Shown: positions 27,352 through 36,325 of the stretch, piece by piece
Layout: each line of letters starts with the position of its first letter
Position numbering within the stretch: the first letter of the stretch is position 1
Position numbers and translations under genes: made by a program
The notes under the pieces: model-generated
What the model saw: only the letters and a program-made list of their open reading frames with translations
Told to the model about the DNA's origin: nothing
The model's database searches: none
Assembly: GCF_000219215.1 (NCBI RefSeq)
Contig: NC_015726.1
Location: forward strand, 2,790,001-2,854,000
Source of the DNA: Cupriavidus necator N-1
Lineage (GTDB): Bacteria > Pseudomonadota > Gammaproteobacteria > Burkholderiales > Burkholderiaceae
DNA: 64,000 nucleotides
Reading direction: 5' to 3'

Positions 27352-28545
27352 ATGGCTGCCAACGCCGAATTCCACTGGGCCGACCCCCTGCTGCTGGACC
27401 AGCAACTGACCGCCGAAGAACGCATGGTGCGCGACGCCGCCGCGGCGTACAGCCAGGACAAGCTGATGCCGCGCGTGCTTCAGTCCTTCCGAAACGAGAA
27501 GACCGACATCGAGATCTTCCGCGAGATGGGCGAACTGGGCCTGCTCGGCCCCACCATCCCCGAGCAATACGGCGGCCCCGGCCTGAACTACGTCAGCTAC
27601 GGCCTGATCGCGCGTGAAGTCGAGCGCGTCGATTCCGGCTACCGCTCGATGATGAGCGTGCAGTCGTCGCTGGTGATGGTTCCGATCCATGAATTCGGCA
27701 CCGAAGCGCAGAAGCAGAAGTACCTGCCCAAGCTGGCCACCGGCGAATGGATCGGCTGCTTCGGCCTGACCGAGCCGAACCACGGCTCCGACCCGGGCTC
27801 GATGGTCACCCGCGCCAAGAAGGTCGACGGCGGCTATGAGCTGACCGGCGCCAAGATGTGGATCACCAACTCGCCGATCGCCGACGTGTTCGTGGTCTGG
27901 GCCAAGCTGCAGGGCGATAACGGCAAGGACGAGATTCGCGGCTTTATCCTGGAAAAGGGCTGGAAGGGCCTGTCGGCGCCGGCCATCCACGGCAAGGTCG
28001 GCCTGCGCACCTCGATCACCGGCGAAATCGTGCTGGATCAGGTGTTCGTGCCGGAAGAGAACATCATGCCGGGCGTGAGCGGCCTGAAGGGCCCGTTCAC
28101 CTGCCTGAACTCGGCCCGCTACGGCATCGCCTGGGGCGCGCTGGGCGCCGCCGAGTTCTGCTGGCACACCGCCCGCCAGTACACGCTGGACCGCAAGCAG
28201 TTCGGCCGCCCGCTGGCCGCCACGCAGCTGGTGCAGAAGAAGCTGGCCGACATGCAGACCGAGATCACGCTGGGCCTGCAAGGCTGCCTGCGCCTGGGCC
28301 GCATGAAGGACGAAGGCACCGCCGCGGTGGAAATCACCTCGATCATGAAGCGCAACTCGTGCGGCAAGTCGCTGGACATCGCCCGCGTGGCGCGCGACAT
28401 GCTGGGCGGCAACGGCATCTCGGATGAGTTCGGCGTGATCCGCCACGTGGTGAACCTGGAGGTGGTCAACACCTATGAAGGCACCCACGACATCCACGCG
28501 CTGATCCTGGGCCGCGCCCAGACCGGCCTGCAGGCCTTCTTCTGA
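27352..28545 (+). CDS. gcdH: Glutaryl-CoA dehydrogenase
   Basis: 397 residues. [12 protein letters not shown] and [17 protein letters not shown] are glutaryl-CoA dehydrogenase hallmarks, and the catalytic base is Glu 376 in [13 protein letters not shown]. It oxidises and decarboxylates glutaryl-CoA to crotonyl-CoA, a step in lysine and some tryptophan or aromatic degradation. AAGGAG six bases before ATG 27352 fixes the start; an in-frame ATG at 27271 would add 27 non-homologous residues. Controlled by a strong promoter with an embedded IclR-type operator. Although next to kyn genes, it is a separate transcription unit. Confidence 0.95.
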   Translation: MAANAEFHWADPLLLDQQLTAEERMVRDAAAAYSQDKLMPRVLQSFRNEKTDIEIFREMGELGLLGPTIPEQYGGPGLNYVSYGLIAREVERVDSGYRSMMSVQSSLVMVPIHEFGTEAQKQKYLPKLATGEWIGCFGLTEPNHGSDPGSMVTRAKKVDGGYELTGAKMWITNSPIADVFVVWAKLQGDNGKDEIRGFILEKGWKGLSAPAIHGKVGLRTSITGEIVLDQVFVPEENIMPGVSGLKGPFTCLNSARYGIAWGALGAAEFCWHTARQYTLDRKQFGRPLAATQLVQKKLADMQTEITLGLQGCLRLGRMKDEGTAAVEITSIMKRNSCGKSLDIARVARDMLGGNGISDEFGVIRHVVNLEVVNTYEGTHDIHALILGRAQTGLQAFF

Positions 28546-28581
28546 TCGCCATCCGCGACTTGCGCACAGGCTCTCCGCAAT

Positions 28582-28608
28582 AAAAAGGCCCGGCTGCAAA
28601 GCCGGGCC
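28582..28608 (-). terminator. Rho-independent terminator downstream of the peroxiredoxin gene
   Basis: GGCCCGGCT-GCAA-AGCCGGGCC forms a 9-bp stem; on the minus strand it is followed by TTTTT, so it terminates leftward transcription from the peroxiredoxin gene. It may also stop gcdH readthrough, though there is no U tract on the plus strand. Confidence 0.75.
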
Positions 28609-28696
28609 AAGCACACTACCAAGGAGACGACGAGGCTGCCCCCGTCGATAAAACACCTGTCCTGAACGCCGGCCCCGCCTTCACGCGGGGCCGCGT

Positions 28697-29335
28697 TCAT
28701 TTGTTGGGTTGGGGCGTCAGCCGCAGGTACGGCCGTACCGCCTGGTAGCCCTTGGGGAATTTCTCGCGGATCACCGCCTCGTCCTTCAGCGAGGGCACGA
28801 TCACCACGTCATCACCGTCCTGCCAGTTGCCCGGCGTGGCCACGCTGTGGTTGTCGGTCAGCTGCAGCGAGTCGATCACGCGCAGGATCTCGTTGAAATT
28901 GCGCCCGGTGCTGGCCGGATACGTGATGATCAGGCGCACCTTCTTCTTCGGGTCGATGATGAACAGCGAGCGCACCGTCAGGGTCTCGTTCGCGTTCGGG
29001 TGGATCATGTCGTAGAGTTGCGACACCTTGCGGTCGCCATCGGCCAGGATCGGGAAGTTGACCGTGGTCGACTGGGTCTCGTTGATGTCGCGGATCCAGC
29101 CATGGTGCGACTCCACGCCGTCCACCGACAGCGCGATCGCCTTGACGCCGCGGCGCGCGAACTCATCCTTCAGCTTCGCGGTCAGGCCCAGTTCCGTGGT
29201 GCACACCGGGGTGTAGTCGGCCGGGTGCGAGAACAGCACGCCCCAGCTGTCGCCAAGCCACGCATGGAAGCGGATGCGGCCTTCGCTCGAATCCTGCTCG
29301 AAGTCCGGGGCGATATCGCCAAGACGCAATGCCAT
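28697..29335 (-). CDS. 1-Cys peroxiredoxin (Prx6/LsfA type)
   Basis: 212 residues. The peroxidatic Cys 45 lies in SHPADYTPVCTTELG; no resolving Cys is seen and the long C-terminal domain (RVIDSLQLTDNHSVATPGNW) is that of the Prx6 subgroup. It reduces hydrogen peroxide and organic hydroperoxides in the cytoplasm. LsfA in pseudomonads is related. The gene stands alone with its own terminator; the AT-rich stretch 29380-29450 upstream probably holds the promoter. Confidence 0.92.
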   Translation of the reverse strand: MALRLGDIAPDFEQDSSEGRIRFHAWLGDSWGVLFSHPADYTPVCTTELGLTAKLKDEFARRGVKAIALSVDGVESHHGWIRDINETQSTTVNFPILADGDRKVSQLYDMIHPNANETLTVRSLFIIDPKKKVRLIITYPASTGRNFNEILRVIDSLQLTDNHSVATPGNWQDGDDVVIVPSLKDEAVIREKFPKGYQAVRPYLRLTPQPNK

Positions 29336-29589
29336 GTTCTGTTCTCCTGATTTCGGGGTGGAACCAGAGTATCCGGATTGATATCCAACCCAAACGAATA
29401 TAAAGTCACTACAAAATCACTCGAAGTCATATAAACATTTTCTGACAGTCATCACGCGTGCTTTCCGGCATGCTTGCGATACTAGGCACTGGCGTCGCGC
29501 TTGCTGGCGTGTAGCCTTGAAACCACGGCCGCCCGCCACATATGCTAAGTATCAGACCGACAAATGCCGTTAGCCTCGGAGCTTAGAAA

Positions 29590-29916
29590 ATGTCAGAATC
29601 CGCACAAACCGAACCAACCGCCCGCAAACAGGAGAAACTGATGAGCGATGTCAAGACCGTTCTGTCCGACGCCGAGGAACTGCTGAAGCAAGCCGCCTCG
29701 ACCACCGGGGAAAAGGCCGCCGAACTGCGCGAGCGTGGCATGGGCCTGCTCAAGCAAGCCAAGGAAAAGGCCCAGGACCTGCAAGACGCCGTCGTGACCA
29801 AGAGCAAGGCCGCTGCACGCGCCACCGACGACTACGTGCATGACCACCCGTGGCGCGCCGTGGGCGTGGCCGCCGGCGTAGGCCTGCTGATCGGTCTGCT
29901 GCTGAACCGCAAGTAA
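29590..29916 (+). CDS. DUF883 (ElaB/YqjD) family membrane-anchored protein
   Basis: 108 residues: an amphipathic Lys/Glu/Ala-rich helical N-terminal part and a C-terminal transmembrane segment (WRAVGVAAGVGLLIGLLL) ending NRK. YqjD/ElaB proteins are inner-membrane tail-anchored and bind ribosomes in E. coli stationary phase. An internal ATG at 29641 has a better AGGAG site than the ATG at 29590, so a 91-residue form is possible. Followed by YqjE- and YqjK-like genes, the same trio as in enterobacteria. Confidence 0.85.
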   Translation: MSESAQTEPTARKQEKLMSDVKTVLSDAEELLKQAASTTGEKAAELRERGMGLLKQAKEKAQDLQDAVVTKSKAAARATDDYVHDHPWRAVGVAAGVGLLIGLLLNRK

Positions 29917-30094
29917 GCGATTCCAACCCGGCGCGGCATGCTGATGCCGCGCCTGAGCGGCAACCCGGTCATCGGGTTGCCAGTGGCCGGGGCGCAAGCA
30001 TGTTGGCGACACACCATGACGCCACACCCGGCCCCGCCTGCTGGAAAGGCGCGTACGGCCACGCCGTCGCGCCGCTCTTTCACGCCGGAGCCGC

Positions 30095-30475
30095 ATGAGC
30101 GAATCCCCCCCTTCCCCCAAGTTCCTCGAATCCGTGCGCAACCTGGCCGGCTCGCTGGTGGCAATGATCCAGACCCGCCTCGAACTCGCCAGCGTGGAGC
30201 TTGCCGAGGAACGCACGCGCCTGATGAAGGTCGCGCTGCTGGCCTGCTTCGGCCTGGTGTTCTTTGGCATCGGGCTGGTCACCCTGACCGGGCTGATCGC
30301 CATCCTGTTCTGGGACACCTACCGCTGGCAGGCGCTGGGCGCACTGACGGTCCTTTACCTGGTGCTGTGCGCGATTTGCCTGGCGTACGCACGCAACCTG
30401 GTGCGCAACGCCCCGCCGATGCTGGAGGCCACGCTCGCCGAAATCGACAAAGACCGGGAGATCCTGCGCCGATGA
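30095..30475 (+). CDS. YqjE-like phage holin family (superfamily III) membrane protein
   Basis: 126 residues with two transmembrane segments (ALLACFGLVFFGIGLVTLTG and LGALTVLYLVLCAICLAY) linked by a short loop, and charged ends. The family name is historical; no lytic role is implied. It overlaps the next gene (ATGA at 30472), so both are translated together, 178 nt after the DUF883 gene. Probably an envelope stress or membrane organisation function, which is not established. Confidence 0.8.
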   Translation: MSESPPSPKFLESVRNLAGSLVAMIQTRLELASVELAEERTRLMKVALLACFGLVFFGIGLVTLTGLIAILFWDTYRWQALGALTVLYLVLCAICLAYARNLVRNAPPMLEATLAEIDKDREILRR

Positions 30476-30978
30476 GCCCCCTGGAACCCGACGACAGCGC
30501 AGCCGGACACAACCGCCGCGATCACCCGCGGCGGGCCCGGTTCACGCAAGAGGTACGCCTGCCACTGGCGGTGCGCAAGGAATTGCTGCTGACCCGCGCC
30601 GCGCTGGAACGCTACGACTGCCTGCAGGCCCTGCACGAGGTGCGGGGTGGCGCGCACCGCCTTGGCACTATCGGCCACTGGCTGCCGCGCATCGCCCGTC
30701 CGGGGTCGTGGATGAAAGTGGTCGGCATGACCAAGGACTACCCGCTGCTGAGCACCGTATTGACGCTGGCGCTGCCGCTGGTCAAGCGCACGCCGGTGCT
30801 GCGCTGGACCTGGAAGCTGTCCAAGGTCGGCCTGGCAGCCGGCGCCGCCTACTGGGTGTACAACACCTGGCGCGAGGCCAGGCACCAGGCCGTGCCGCCC
30901 GCAACCGCGCCAACACCCGCGCCGGCCGGTACCCCGCCCGGCGCCGATACCGGCTTCCGCGATCCGCTCGTTCCCTGA
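30472..30978 (+). CDS. YqjK-like / DUF3318-type hypothetical protein
   Basis: 168 residues: a basic N-terminus, a central segment KELLLTRAALERYDCLQALHE and a weak hydrophobic stretch (VGLAAGAAYWVYNTW), with a Pro/Ala-rich C-terminal tail. It is coupled to the YqjE-like gene by ATGA overlap. Position corresponds to yqjK in the yqjDEK cluster, but the sequence gives only a weak match to memory. No catalytic motif is visible. Confidence 0.65.
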   Translation: MSPLEPDDSAAGHNRRDHPRRARFTQEVRLPLAVRKELLLTRAALERYDCLQALHEVRGGAHRLGTIGHWLPRIARPGSWMKVVGMTKDYPLLSTVLTLALPLVKRTPVLRWTWKLSKVGLAAGAAYWVYNTWREARHQAVPPATAPTPAPAGTPPGADTGFRDPLVP

Positions 30979-30999
30979 CCCGCGGCCGGGCCTGGCCGC

Positions 31000-33828
31000 T
31001 CAGCCCGCCAGCGCCAGCGCCGGCCGGTCGCCGGCCTCGGCATCCGCCGGGGCAAACGGCACCGGCGCCGCAATGTGATAGCCCTGCACCAGGTCCACGC
31101 CCAGCTCGCGCAGCCGTTCGAGCATGGCCTCGCTCTCAACGAATTCCGCAATGGTCTGCTTGCCCATGGCGTGGCCGATGCGCTGGATCACCTCCACCAT
31201 CACCAGGTTGACCGGGTCGGCCAGCATGTCGCGCACGAAGCTGCCGTCGATCTTCAGGTAGGCCGCCGGCAGGTGCTTGAGGTAGGTGAACGACGACATG
31301 CCCGCGCCGAAGTCATCCAGCGCAAACTTGCAGCCCAGCTGCTGCAGCTGCAGGATGAACGCGCCGGCCTGCGCCAGGTTGGAGATCGCCGCGGTTTCCG
31401 TGATCTCGAAGCAGATGCCGTCCAGCGCGATGCCGAAGCGCTGCGCCTGCTCGCGCACGAAATCGGGAAACTGGATGTCCGCCAGCGACGAGCCTGACAG
31501 GTTGATCGCGCAGGTGGCAATCTCCGCCTGCCGCCCCGCCAGGGTGGCAAACGCAGTCTCGACCACCCAGCGGTCAATCATCGGCATCAGGTTGTAGCGC
31601 TCGCAGGCCGGCACGAAGGCCATCGGCGGCACTAGCCGGCCACGTTCATCGACCATGCGCAGCAGCAGTTCCACATGGCGGCCCGTCTGCGGCAACGCGC
31701 CATCGTGCGCCGGCACGATCTCCTGCGAGTACAGGCAGAAGCGGCCGGCCCCCAGCGCCGCATGCACGCGGCTGACCCACTCCATCTCCCCGTGGCGCGC
31801 CTGCACCACGCTGTCCAGCGGATGGTAGACCTGCACGCGGTTGCGCCCGCCCTCCTTGGCCACGTAGCAGGCCGCGTCGGCCGCGCTCAGCGCCTCGGCG
31901 ACGTTGACGGTCTGTCGGTCCAGCGTGACCAGGCCGATGCTGACGCCCAGCGTGAAGGTGCGCTGGCGATGCGCAAAGCGGAAACATGCAATGGCGTGGC
32001 GCAAGGCCTCGGCCACGCGTTCGCCATCGCCGGTGCCGCAATGCTCCAGCAGCACGCCGAACTCGTCGCCGCCCAGCCGCGCCAGCGTGTCGCTGCGGCA
32101 CAGCTGGCTGCGCATGACCTCCGCCATCTGCCGGATCAGCTCGTCGCCGGCGGCATGCCCGCAGGTGTCGTTGACCACCTTGAACTGGTCCAGGTCCAGG
32201 TACATCAGCGTATGGGTGGTGCCCTGTTCGCGTGACCGCGTGATCGCCGCGCCCAGCCGGCGCTCGAACTCGGCGCGGTTGACCAGGCCGGTCAGCGCAT
32301 CGTGGCTGGCCTCGTACGCCAGGCGCGCCGCATGGGCGCGTTCCTGGCTGATATCGTGCAGCACCACCACCACGCCGATGGCCTGCGCGGCACGGTCGCG
32401 GATCAGCGCCACCGATGGCTTGACCGCCAGCGCCTGTCCGGGCAGCCCGGACACATCGCGCCGCACCAGCTGCGCCGACCGGCTGCGCCAGCGCTGGCGC
32501 AGCGCCAGCGTGACAATATCGGGCAGCGGCGCCAGGCTGTCCTCGTCGCGCAGCACGCAGACGTTGCTCAGCGGCAGGCCGCGGGCGTCGGCTTCGCGCC
32601 AGCCGGTCAGGGCCTCGGCCGCGGGGTTGAGCGATTCCACGCGCCCCCACACATCGGCCGTCACCACCGCGTCGCCGATGGCCTGCAGCGTGACCTGGGC
32701 GCGCTCCTTCTCGGCAAAGAGCTGGGTCTCGTAGCGCTTGTGGTCGGAAATATTCGTGAGCGACCCCGCCATGCGCGCGCGCCGGCGCCCCGCCCCGCGC
32801 ACCAGCCGGCCGCGGGCGCGCACCCACAGGTAATCGCCGGCGCGGTTGCGCAGGCGGAATTCGGCGTCGTAGGGCTCGCCGCTGCGCAGATGGTGGGCCA
32901 GCTTGGCCTCGAAGGCGGCCAAGTCGGAAGGATGCAGCAGGCCCAGCACGGTTTCGCGCGCATGCGGCAGCTCGTCGTCGTGGTAACCGAGCATCTGCGC
33001 GCAGCGCGGCGAGAAGTACAGCTCGCCACGGCCAAGATGCCAGTCCCATAACCCGTCGTTGCTGCCCTCCACCGCCAGCTGCAACTGCTCTTCGCGCTGC
33101 GCCAGCGCCTCGCGCAGCCGGCGCTCGCGCCGCAGCGGCGCCACCGACAGCAGGATCGCCGACATCAGCAGCGCCGCCGCCATCACCGCGCTGCCGGTGG
33201 TCAGCAGCCGCGTCACGCGGCGCGAGGCCTGGCCCAGATGGCCCGAAAAGGCCTGCTCCAGCGGCGTCAGCCTGGCGTCGATCTGCGCTATGTTGCGCAG
33301 CACCGGCGCCACGCAATCGTCCCTGCAGCCGGGCTGGCGGATCAGCCGGCGCAGGGTCAGTGCCTGTTCGTGCAGGGCAGCGATCTCGATGTCGCCCGCG
33401 GCCCACACGCGGATCGCGGCATCGACCTCCTGGATATGGCGGAAATTCCGGTAGAGCCGCACCATCCGCGGAATGTCTTCGGGATGGTTGCCGCCGGCAA
33501 GGAGCCCTTCATGGATGCGCCCCAGGTCAGGCTCGTCGCGGTCGAGCTCCAGGCGCGCGTGGTGGTCGCCCAGCGGGATCGCGATCGACTCCAGATATGC
33601 CTCGAAATCCGCCGGATCGCGATCCTCGCCGTAGCGCAGCAGGTGCAGCACGGCGTTCTTCTGGCCCTTGGACCACTGGCTCTCGCCCGCGACAAAGGCG
33701 CGTGCAGCCGACAACAGGTCCAGGCTGGCGATGCTGAACAACGCCAGCGCAACGACCACCGGTACGAACGGCCAGATGATGCGCAGCACGTGCCCGCTGG
33801 CCGGCAAGGAAACGCCTGCTTGCCGCAT
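31000..33828 (-). CDS. PAS-GGDEF-EAL cyclic-di-GMP signalling protein
   Basis: About 942 residues: transmembrane helix (IIWPFVPVVVALALFSIASL), periplasmic sensor region of about 150 residues, second helix (VMAAALLMSAILLSVAPL), two PAS domains (GLWDWHLGRGELYFSP; VTLQAIGDAVVTADVWG), GGDEF and EAL domains. The diguanylate cyclase site is intact (RLGGDEF), but the inhibitory I-site reads CRSD instead of RxxD, so product inhibition is unlikely. The EAL motif is ELL with the catalytic Glu kept; NLSG, EITE, DDFGAG, KIDGSF and QGY are present, so phosphodiesterase activity is plausible. ATG 33828 is chosen over ATG 33900 because the membrane anchor follows it directly. It stands alone. Confidence 0.9.
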   Translation of the reverse strand: MRQAGVSLPASGHVLRIIWPFVPVVVALALFSIASLDLLSAARAFVAGESQWSKGQKNAVLHLLRYGEDRDPADFEAYLESIAIPLGDHHARLELDRDEPDLGRIHEGLLAGGNHPEDIPRMVRLYRNFRHIQEVDAAIRVWAAGDIEIAALHEQALTLRRLIRQPGCRDDCVAPVLRNIAQIDARLTPLEQAFSGHLGQASRRVTRLLTTGSAVMAAALLMSAILLSVAPLRRERRLREALAQREEQLQLAVEGSNDGLWDWHLGRGELYFSPRCAQMLGYHDDELPHARETVLGLLHPSDLAAFEAKLAHHLRSGEPYDAEFRLRNRAGDYLWVRARGRLVRGAGRRRARMAGSLTNISDHKRYETQLFAEKERAQVTLQAIGDAVVTADVWGRVESLNPAAEALTGWREADARGLPLSNVCVLRDEDSLAPLPDIVTLALRQRWRSRSAQLVRRDVSGLPGQALAVKPSVALIRDRAAQAIGVVVVLHDISQERAHAARLAYEASHDALTGLVNRAEFERRLGAAITRSREQGTTHTLMYLDLDQFKVVNDTCGHAAGDELIRQMAEVMRSQLCRSDTLARLGGDEFGVLLEHCGTGDGERVAEALRHAIACFRFAHRQRTFTLGVSIGLVTLDRQTVNVAEALSAADAACYVAKEGGRNRVQVYHPLDSVVQARHGEMEWVSRVHAALGAGRFCLYSQEIVPAHDGALPQTGRHVELLLRMVDERGRLVPPMAFVPACERYNLMPMIDRWVVETAFATLAGRQAEIATCAINLSGSSLADIQFPDFVREQAQRFGIALDGICFEITETAAISNLAQAGAFILQLQQLGCKFALDDFGAGMSSFTYLKHLPAAYLKIDGSFVRDMLADPVNLVMVEVIQRIGHAMGKQTIAEFVESEAMLERLRELGVDLVQGYHIAAPVPFAPADAEAGDRPALALAG

Positions 33829-33976
33829 AGGGTCTTGTTGGTGGGCCGTGTCTCGCGGCCGTCCTGATGGACCGCGGTCAACACGCCGCGGCTGACCCAT
33901 TGTGCTGCGCAGGCAGATCCAAGTCTCTACCTCGAACTAGTTAAAGCACCCCCCACTGTCGGGGCATGCCAGACGC

Positions 33977-34008
33977 AAAAAGGGCCTGTGACTTGCGCCA
34001 CAGGCCCT
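33977..34008 (-). terminator. Terminator displaced from tRNA-Lys by the island
   Basis: A 10-bp stem (AGGGCCTGTG / CACAGGCCCT, 8-nt loop) is followed on the minus strand by TTTT. It lies immediately outside the left 46-bp repeat. Without the island it would sit just downstream of the leftward tRNA-Lys gene, so it is probably that gene's original terminator. Confidence 0.65.
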
Positions 34009-34017
34009 TCGTAATAC

Positions 34018-34063
34018 TGGTGGGTCGTGCGTGACTCGAACACGCGACCAACGGATTAAAAGT
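34018..34063. repeat. Left attachment site (46-bp direct repeat)
   Basis: Identical to 40399-40444. It contains the encoded CCA end, acceptor 3' strand, T arm, variable region and 3' side of the anticodon arm of tRNA-Lys. It is not a complete tRNA gene; similarity stops after GGATTAAAAGT. Confidence 0.9.
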
Positions 34064-34215
34064 TCTCAACCTTCAGGATAGAGCCCAGTTGAAGAACATC
34101 GTCCAGAAGCTCTAATCCCTTGTGGCTACTGGCCCCGCGCCTAGAATGACATCGAAAAGCAGCGAAGGAGTTTTTGCCGCTCCGCTTACAAGATGCTTAC
34201 TTCTTGGGGCTACTC

Positions 34216-35430
34216 ATGACGTCCAAGGCCAAGCTCACAAAAGCGTACGTTGATAGCTGCAGCACCCCAGGCTTCTATTGGGATACCGCCCTCACAGGGT
34301 TTGGGCTGCGCATCAGTGGCACGACCAAGACCTACATCGTACAGGCTCGTATCGCCGGGCGGGACACGCGTCGCAGCATTGGCCGACACGGCGTTCTCAC
34401 TGCAGAGGAAGCCCGCAAAAAGGCGCGTGAAGCGCTGGCGCTCATGGCAGACGGCACCGACCCGAAGGCCGCCGCGCGGGCGCGCAAGATCGAGGGAATA
34501 TCCTTGACGCAGGTATTCAACGACTACCTGACACAACACCCTCTGAAACCACGGACGCAGTACGACTATAACGGCTTCATGGCTCGCGCGTTCGCGGATT
34601 GGGCCATGAAGCCACTTACCACCATCACCGCCGATATGGTCGAGAAGCGCCATGCTGCCATAGTCAGTCGCAGTGGAGGGGCGCAAGCTGATGGAGCAAT
34701 GCGGTTCTTGCGCGCGCTCTTCAACTATGCGGAAGGGAAATATGAAAAGGTCACCGGTGAGCCGCTAGTCTCATCGAACCCAACAAAGCGGCTACGGGCA
34801 CTGAAGCTGTGGGCACGCCCTCCCCGGCGAGAATCGTACGTCCGGGAGGAACAGCTTGCTCGCTGGCATCAAAGCGTCATGGCGCTCGGCAATACCCTTG
34901 CATCGGACGACGCCGACACGATGCGGGACTATCTTCTGTTCGTCCTCTTCACTGGCTTACGGCGATCCGAGTCAATGTCCCTACGCTGGGAGTATGTTGA
35001 TCTGGAGGGTAGGCGATTCACGATCCCATCCGAAAACACGAAAAACAAGCGAAGCCACCCTCTCCCTTTGACAACGCTGACGCTCGAAATCCTACAACGT
35101 CGCTGGGCTCAGCGTTCCAATGACTATGTGTTTCCAGGCCGGGGGAAAACTGGACATCTTGTGGAGCCCAAGAAGGCAATAGCCAAGGTCGCGGACGATT
35201 CCGGTATCCCCTTCACTCTCCACGATCTCCGCCGAACTTTTGCCACATGCGCTAGTACCGTTATCGACAATCAGTCGACCATAAAGCGCCTCATGAACCA
35301 CCTAACTGGCGGTCAGGATGTTACCGAGGGATACAAGCAAGGGGTGGAGCGCTTGCGAGAACCAGCTCAACGAGTCACCAACTACATGTTGCAACTGATT
35401 GCAAACGGCCTGCCGGCATCCACAACATGA
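34216..35430 (+). CDS. int: Tyrosine-type site-specific integrase (DUF4102 type)
   Basis: 404 residues. An N-terminal arm-binding DUF4102-like domain (GFGLRISGTTKTYIVQARIAG, SIGRHGVLTAEEARKKARE), a core-binding SAM-like domain, and a C-terminal catalytic domain. Catalytic residues are visible: Arg in FTGLRRSESM, Lys in TKNKRSHPLPL, HxLR in LHDLRRTFAT, a His in NHLTGG and the nucleophile Tyr in TEGYKQ. This family integrates into tRNA genes, matching the tRNA-Lys repeats. The ATG at 34216 gives the best domain fit; an upstream TTG at 34174 would add 14 residues. The stop overlaps the next start. Confidence 0.95.
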   Translation: MTSKAKLTKAYVDSCSTPGFYWDTALTGFGLRISGTTKTYIVQARIAGRDTRRSIGRHGVLTAEEARKKAREALALMADGTDPKAAARARKIEGISLTQVFNDYLTQHPLKPRTQYDYNGFMARAFADWAMKPLTTITADMVEKRHAAIVSRSGGAQADGAMRFLRALFNYAEGKYEKVTGEPLVSSNPTKRLRALKLWARPPRRESYVREEQLARWHQSVMALGNTLASDDADTMRDYLLFVLFTGLRRSESMSLRWEYVDLEGRRFTIPSENTKNKRSHPLPLTTLTLEILQRRWAQRSNDYVFPGRGKTGHLVEPKKAIAKVADDSGIPFTLHDLRRTFATCASTVIDNQSTIKRLMNHLTGGQDVTEGYKQGVERLREPAQRVTNYMLQLIANGLPASTT

Positions 35431-36098
35431 CCGGCTTCCCGAACTGGCGATCTGCAACGTCGTATCCCACAGCGAATTCCTTTGCTGAACCATACCGGCG
35501 CCAAGATGACCCCTTCTATACCTCCAAAGCGTGGGCTTGGCAGTTTCTTCGACGGAGTGAAGTGTATCAAGCAGACTACCGTGGATTGCAACGTCACTTG
35601 GGCAGCACCGAAGCACGGAGCGTCGCCCGTCGCTATGGACTATCGATTATGTGCCCATATGATGAGGAAATACCCGCGTATATTCCCTTTCTAGCCACAT
35701 CCATTCTTCCCCAGATTGATAGCTGTAACAGGCAACCGCCAGGAATGCTAGAACGCCACCACCTCGCATTCGTATTCGACCTTCGATTGCCGCTGGAGCA
35801 GCAACTCGAACTAGCAAGAATTCAGTTTGTAGAGGAACGTGATCGCCGCAAAATCAAATCACCGATCCCGCGCCGCAAGCGTCCTGCAGCACTCGCTCGA
35901 TACTTGAGAGTGATAGATGCGAAACACGCAGGAGCATCAAATAGAGAAATCGCCCAACAATTCATTGCCGACCGTCTCTACTCATCGGATAGCGCTGGAT
36001 CGCTCTATGCTGGGCAATATCGCATCGAGCGCGATTGGCAAATAGCCCGCCAGCTCGTCGCACACGGTTATCTCGGTCTTGCCTACTCCTCACGATAG
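35427..36098 (+). CDS. DUF6499/DUF2285-type HTH-like protein
   Basis: 223 residues. The N-terminal AWAWQFLRRSEVYQADYRGL resembles the DUF6499 motif (AWEFLRRNxxY), and the C-terminal region with GASNREIAQQFIADRLY followed by RQLVAHGYLGLAY resembles DUF2285, a helix-turn-helix-like domain common on integrative elements. Start overlaps the integrase stop (ATGA), so it is co-expressed and may regulate integration or excision. Lower GC than the chromosome. Function is inferred from domain and place. Confidence 0.6.
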   Translation: MTGFPNWRSATSYPTANSFAEPYRRQDDPFYTSKAWAWQFLRRSEVYQADYRGLQRHLGSTEARSVARRYGLSIMCPYDEEIPAYIPFLATSILPQIDSCNRQPPGMLERHHLAFVFDLRLPLEQQLELARIQFVEERDRRKIKSPIPRRKRPAALARYLRVIDAKHAGASNREIAQQFIADRLYSSDSAGSLYAGQYRIERDWQIARQLVAHGYLGLAYSSR

Positions 36099-36325
36099 AG
36101 CCGCATTTAACGTGACCCATACTCACACCACTTTCTCCGCGCGCTAACCGACAGTACCGCCTCACCAAACCCATGCAAGAAATCAATCGGAAGGATGAGC
36201 CAAAACAGTTAGCAATATAGTGCATCCATTCCATTATTTTCTTATGACCCGCGCGTGGACCGGAAACGCAGCAATTGCAATACGGTTTTCCCCCGTTACC
36301 CTCTTAATTCCAACCGGAGGAAGTC

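Noticed and set aside
28671..28692. A second hairpin (GGCCCCGC / GCGGGGCC) after the peroxiredoxin gene
   Set aside because: No T tract follows on either strand; the hairpin at 28582-28608 with five T is the better terminator.
34018..34063. A second tRNA-Lys gene
   Set aside because: Only the 3' part is present; the 5' acceptor strand and D arm are missing, so it is an attachment site.
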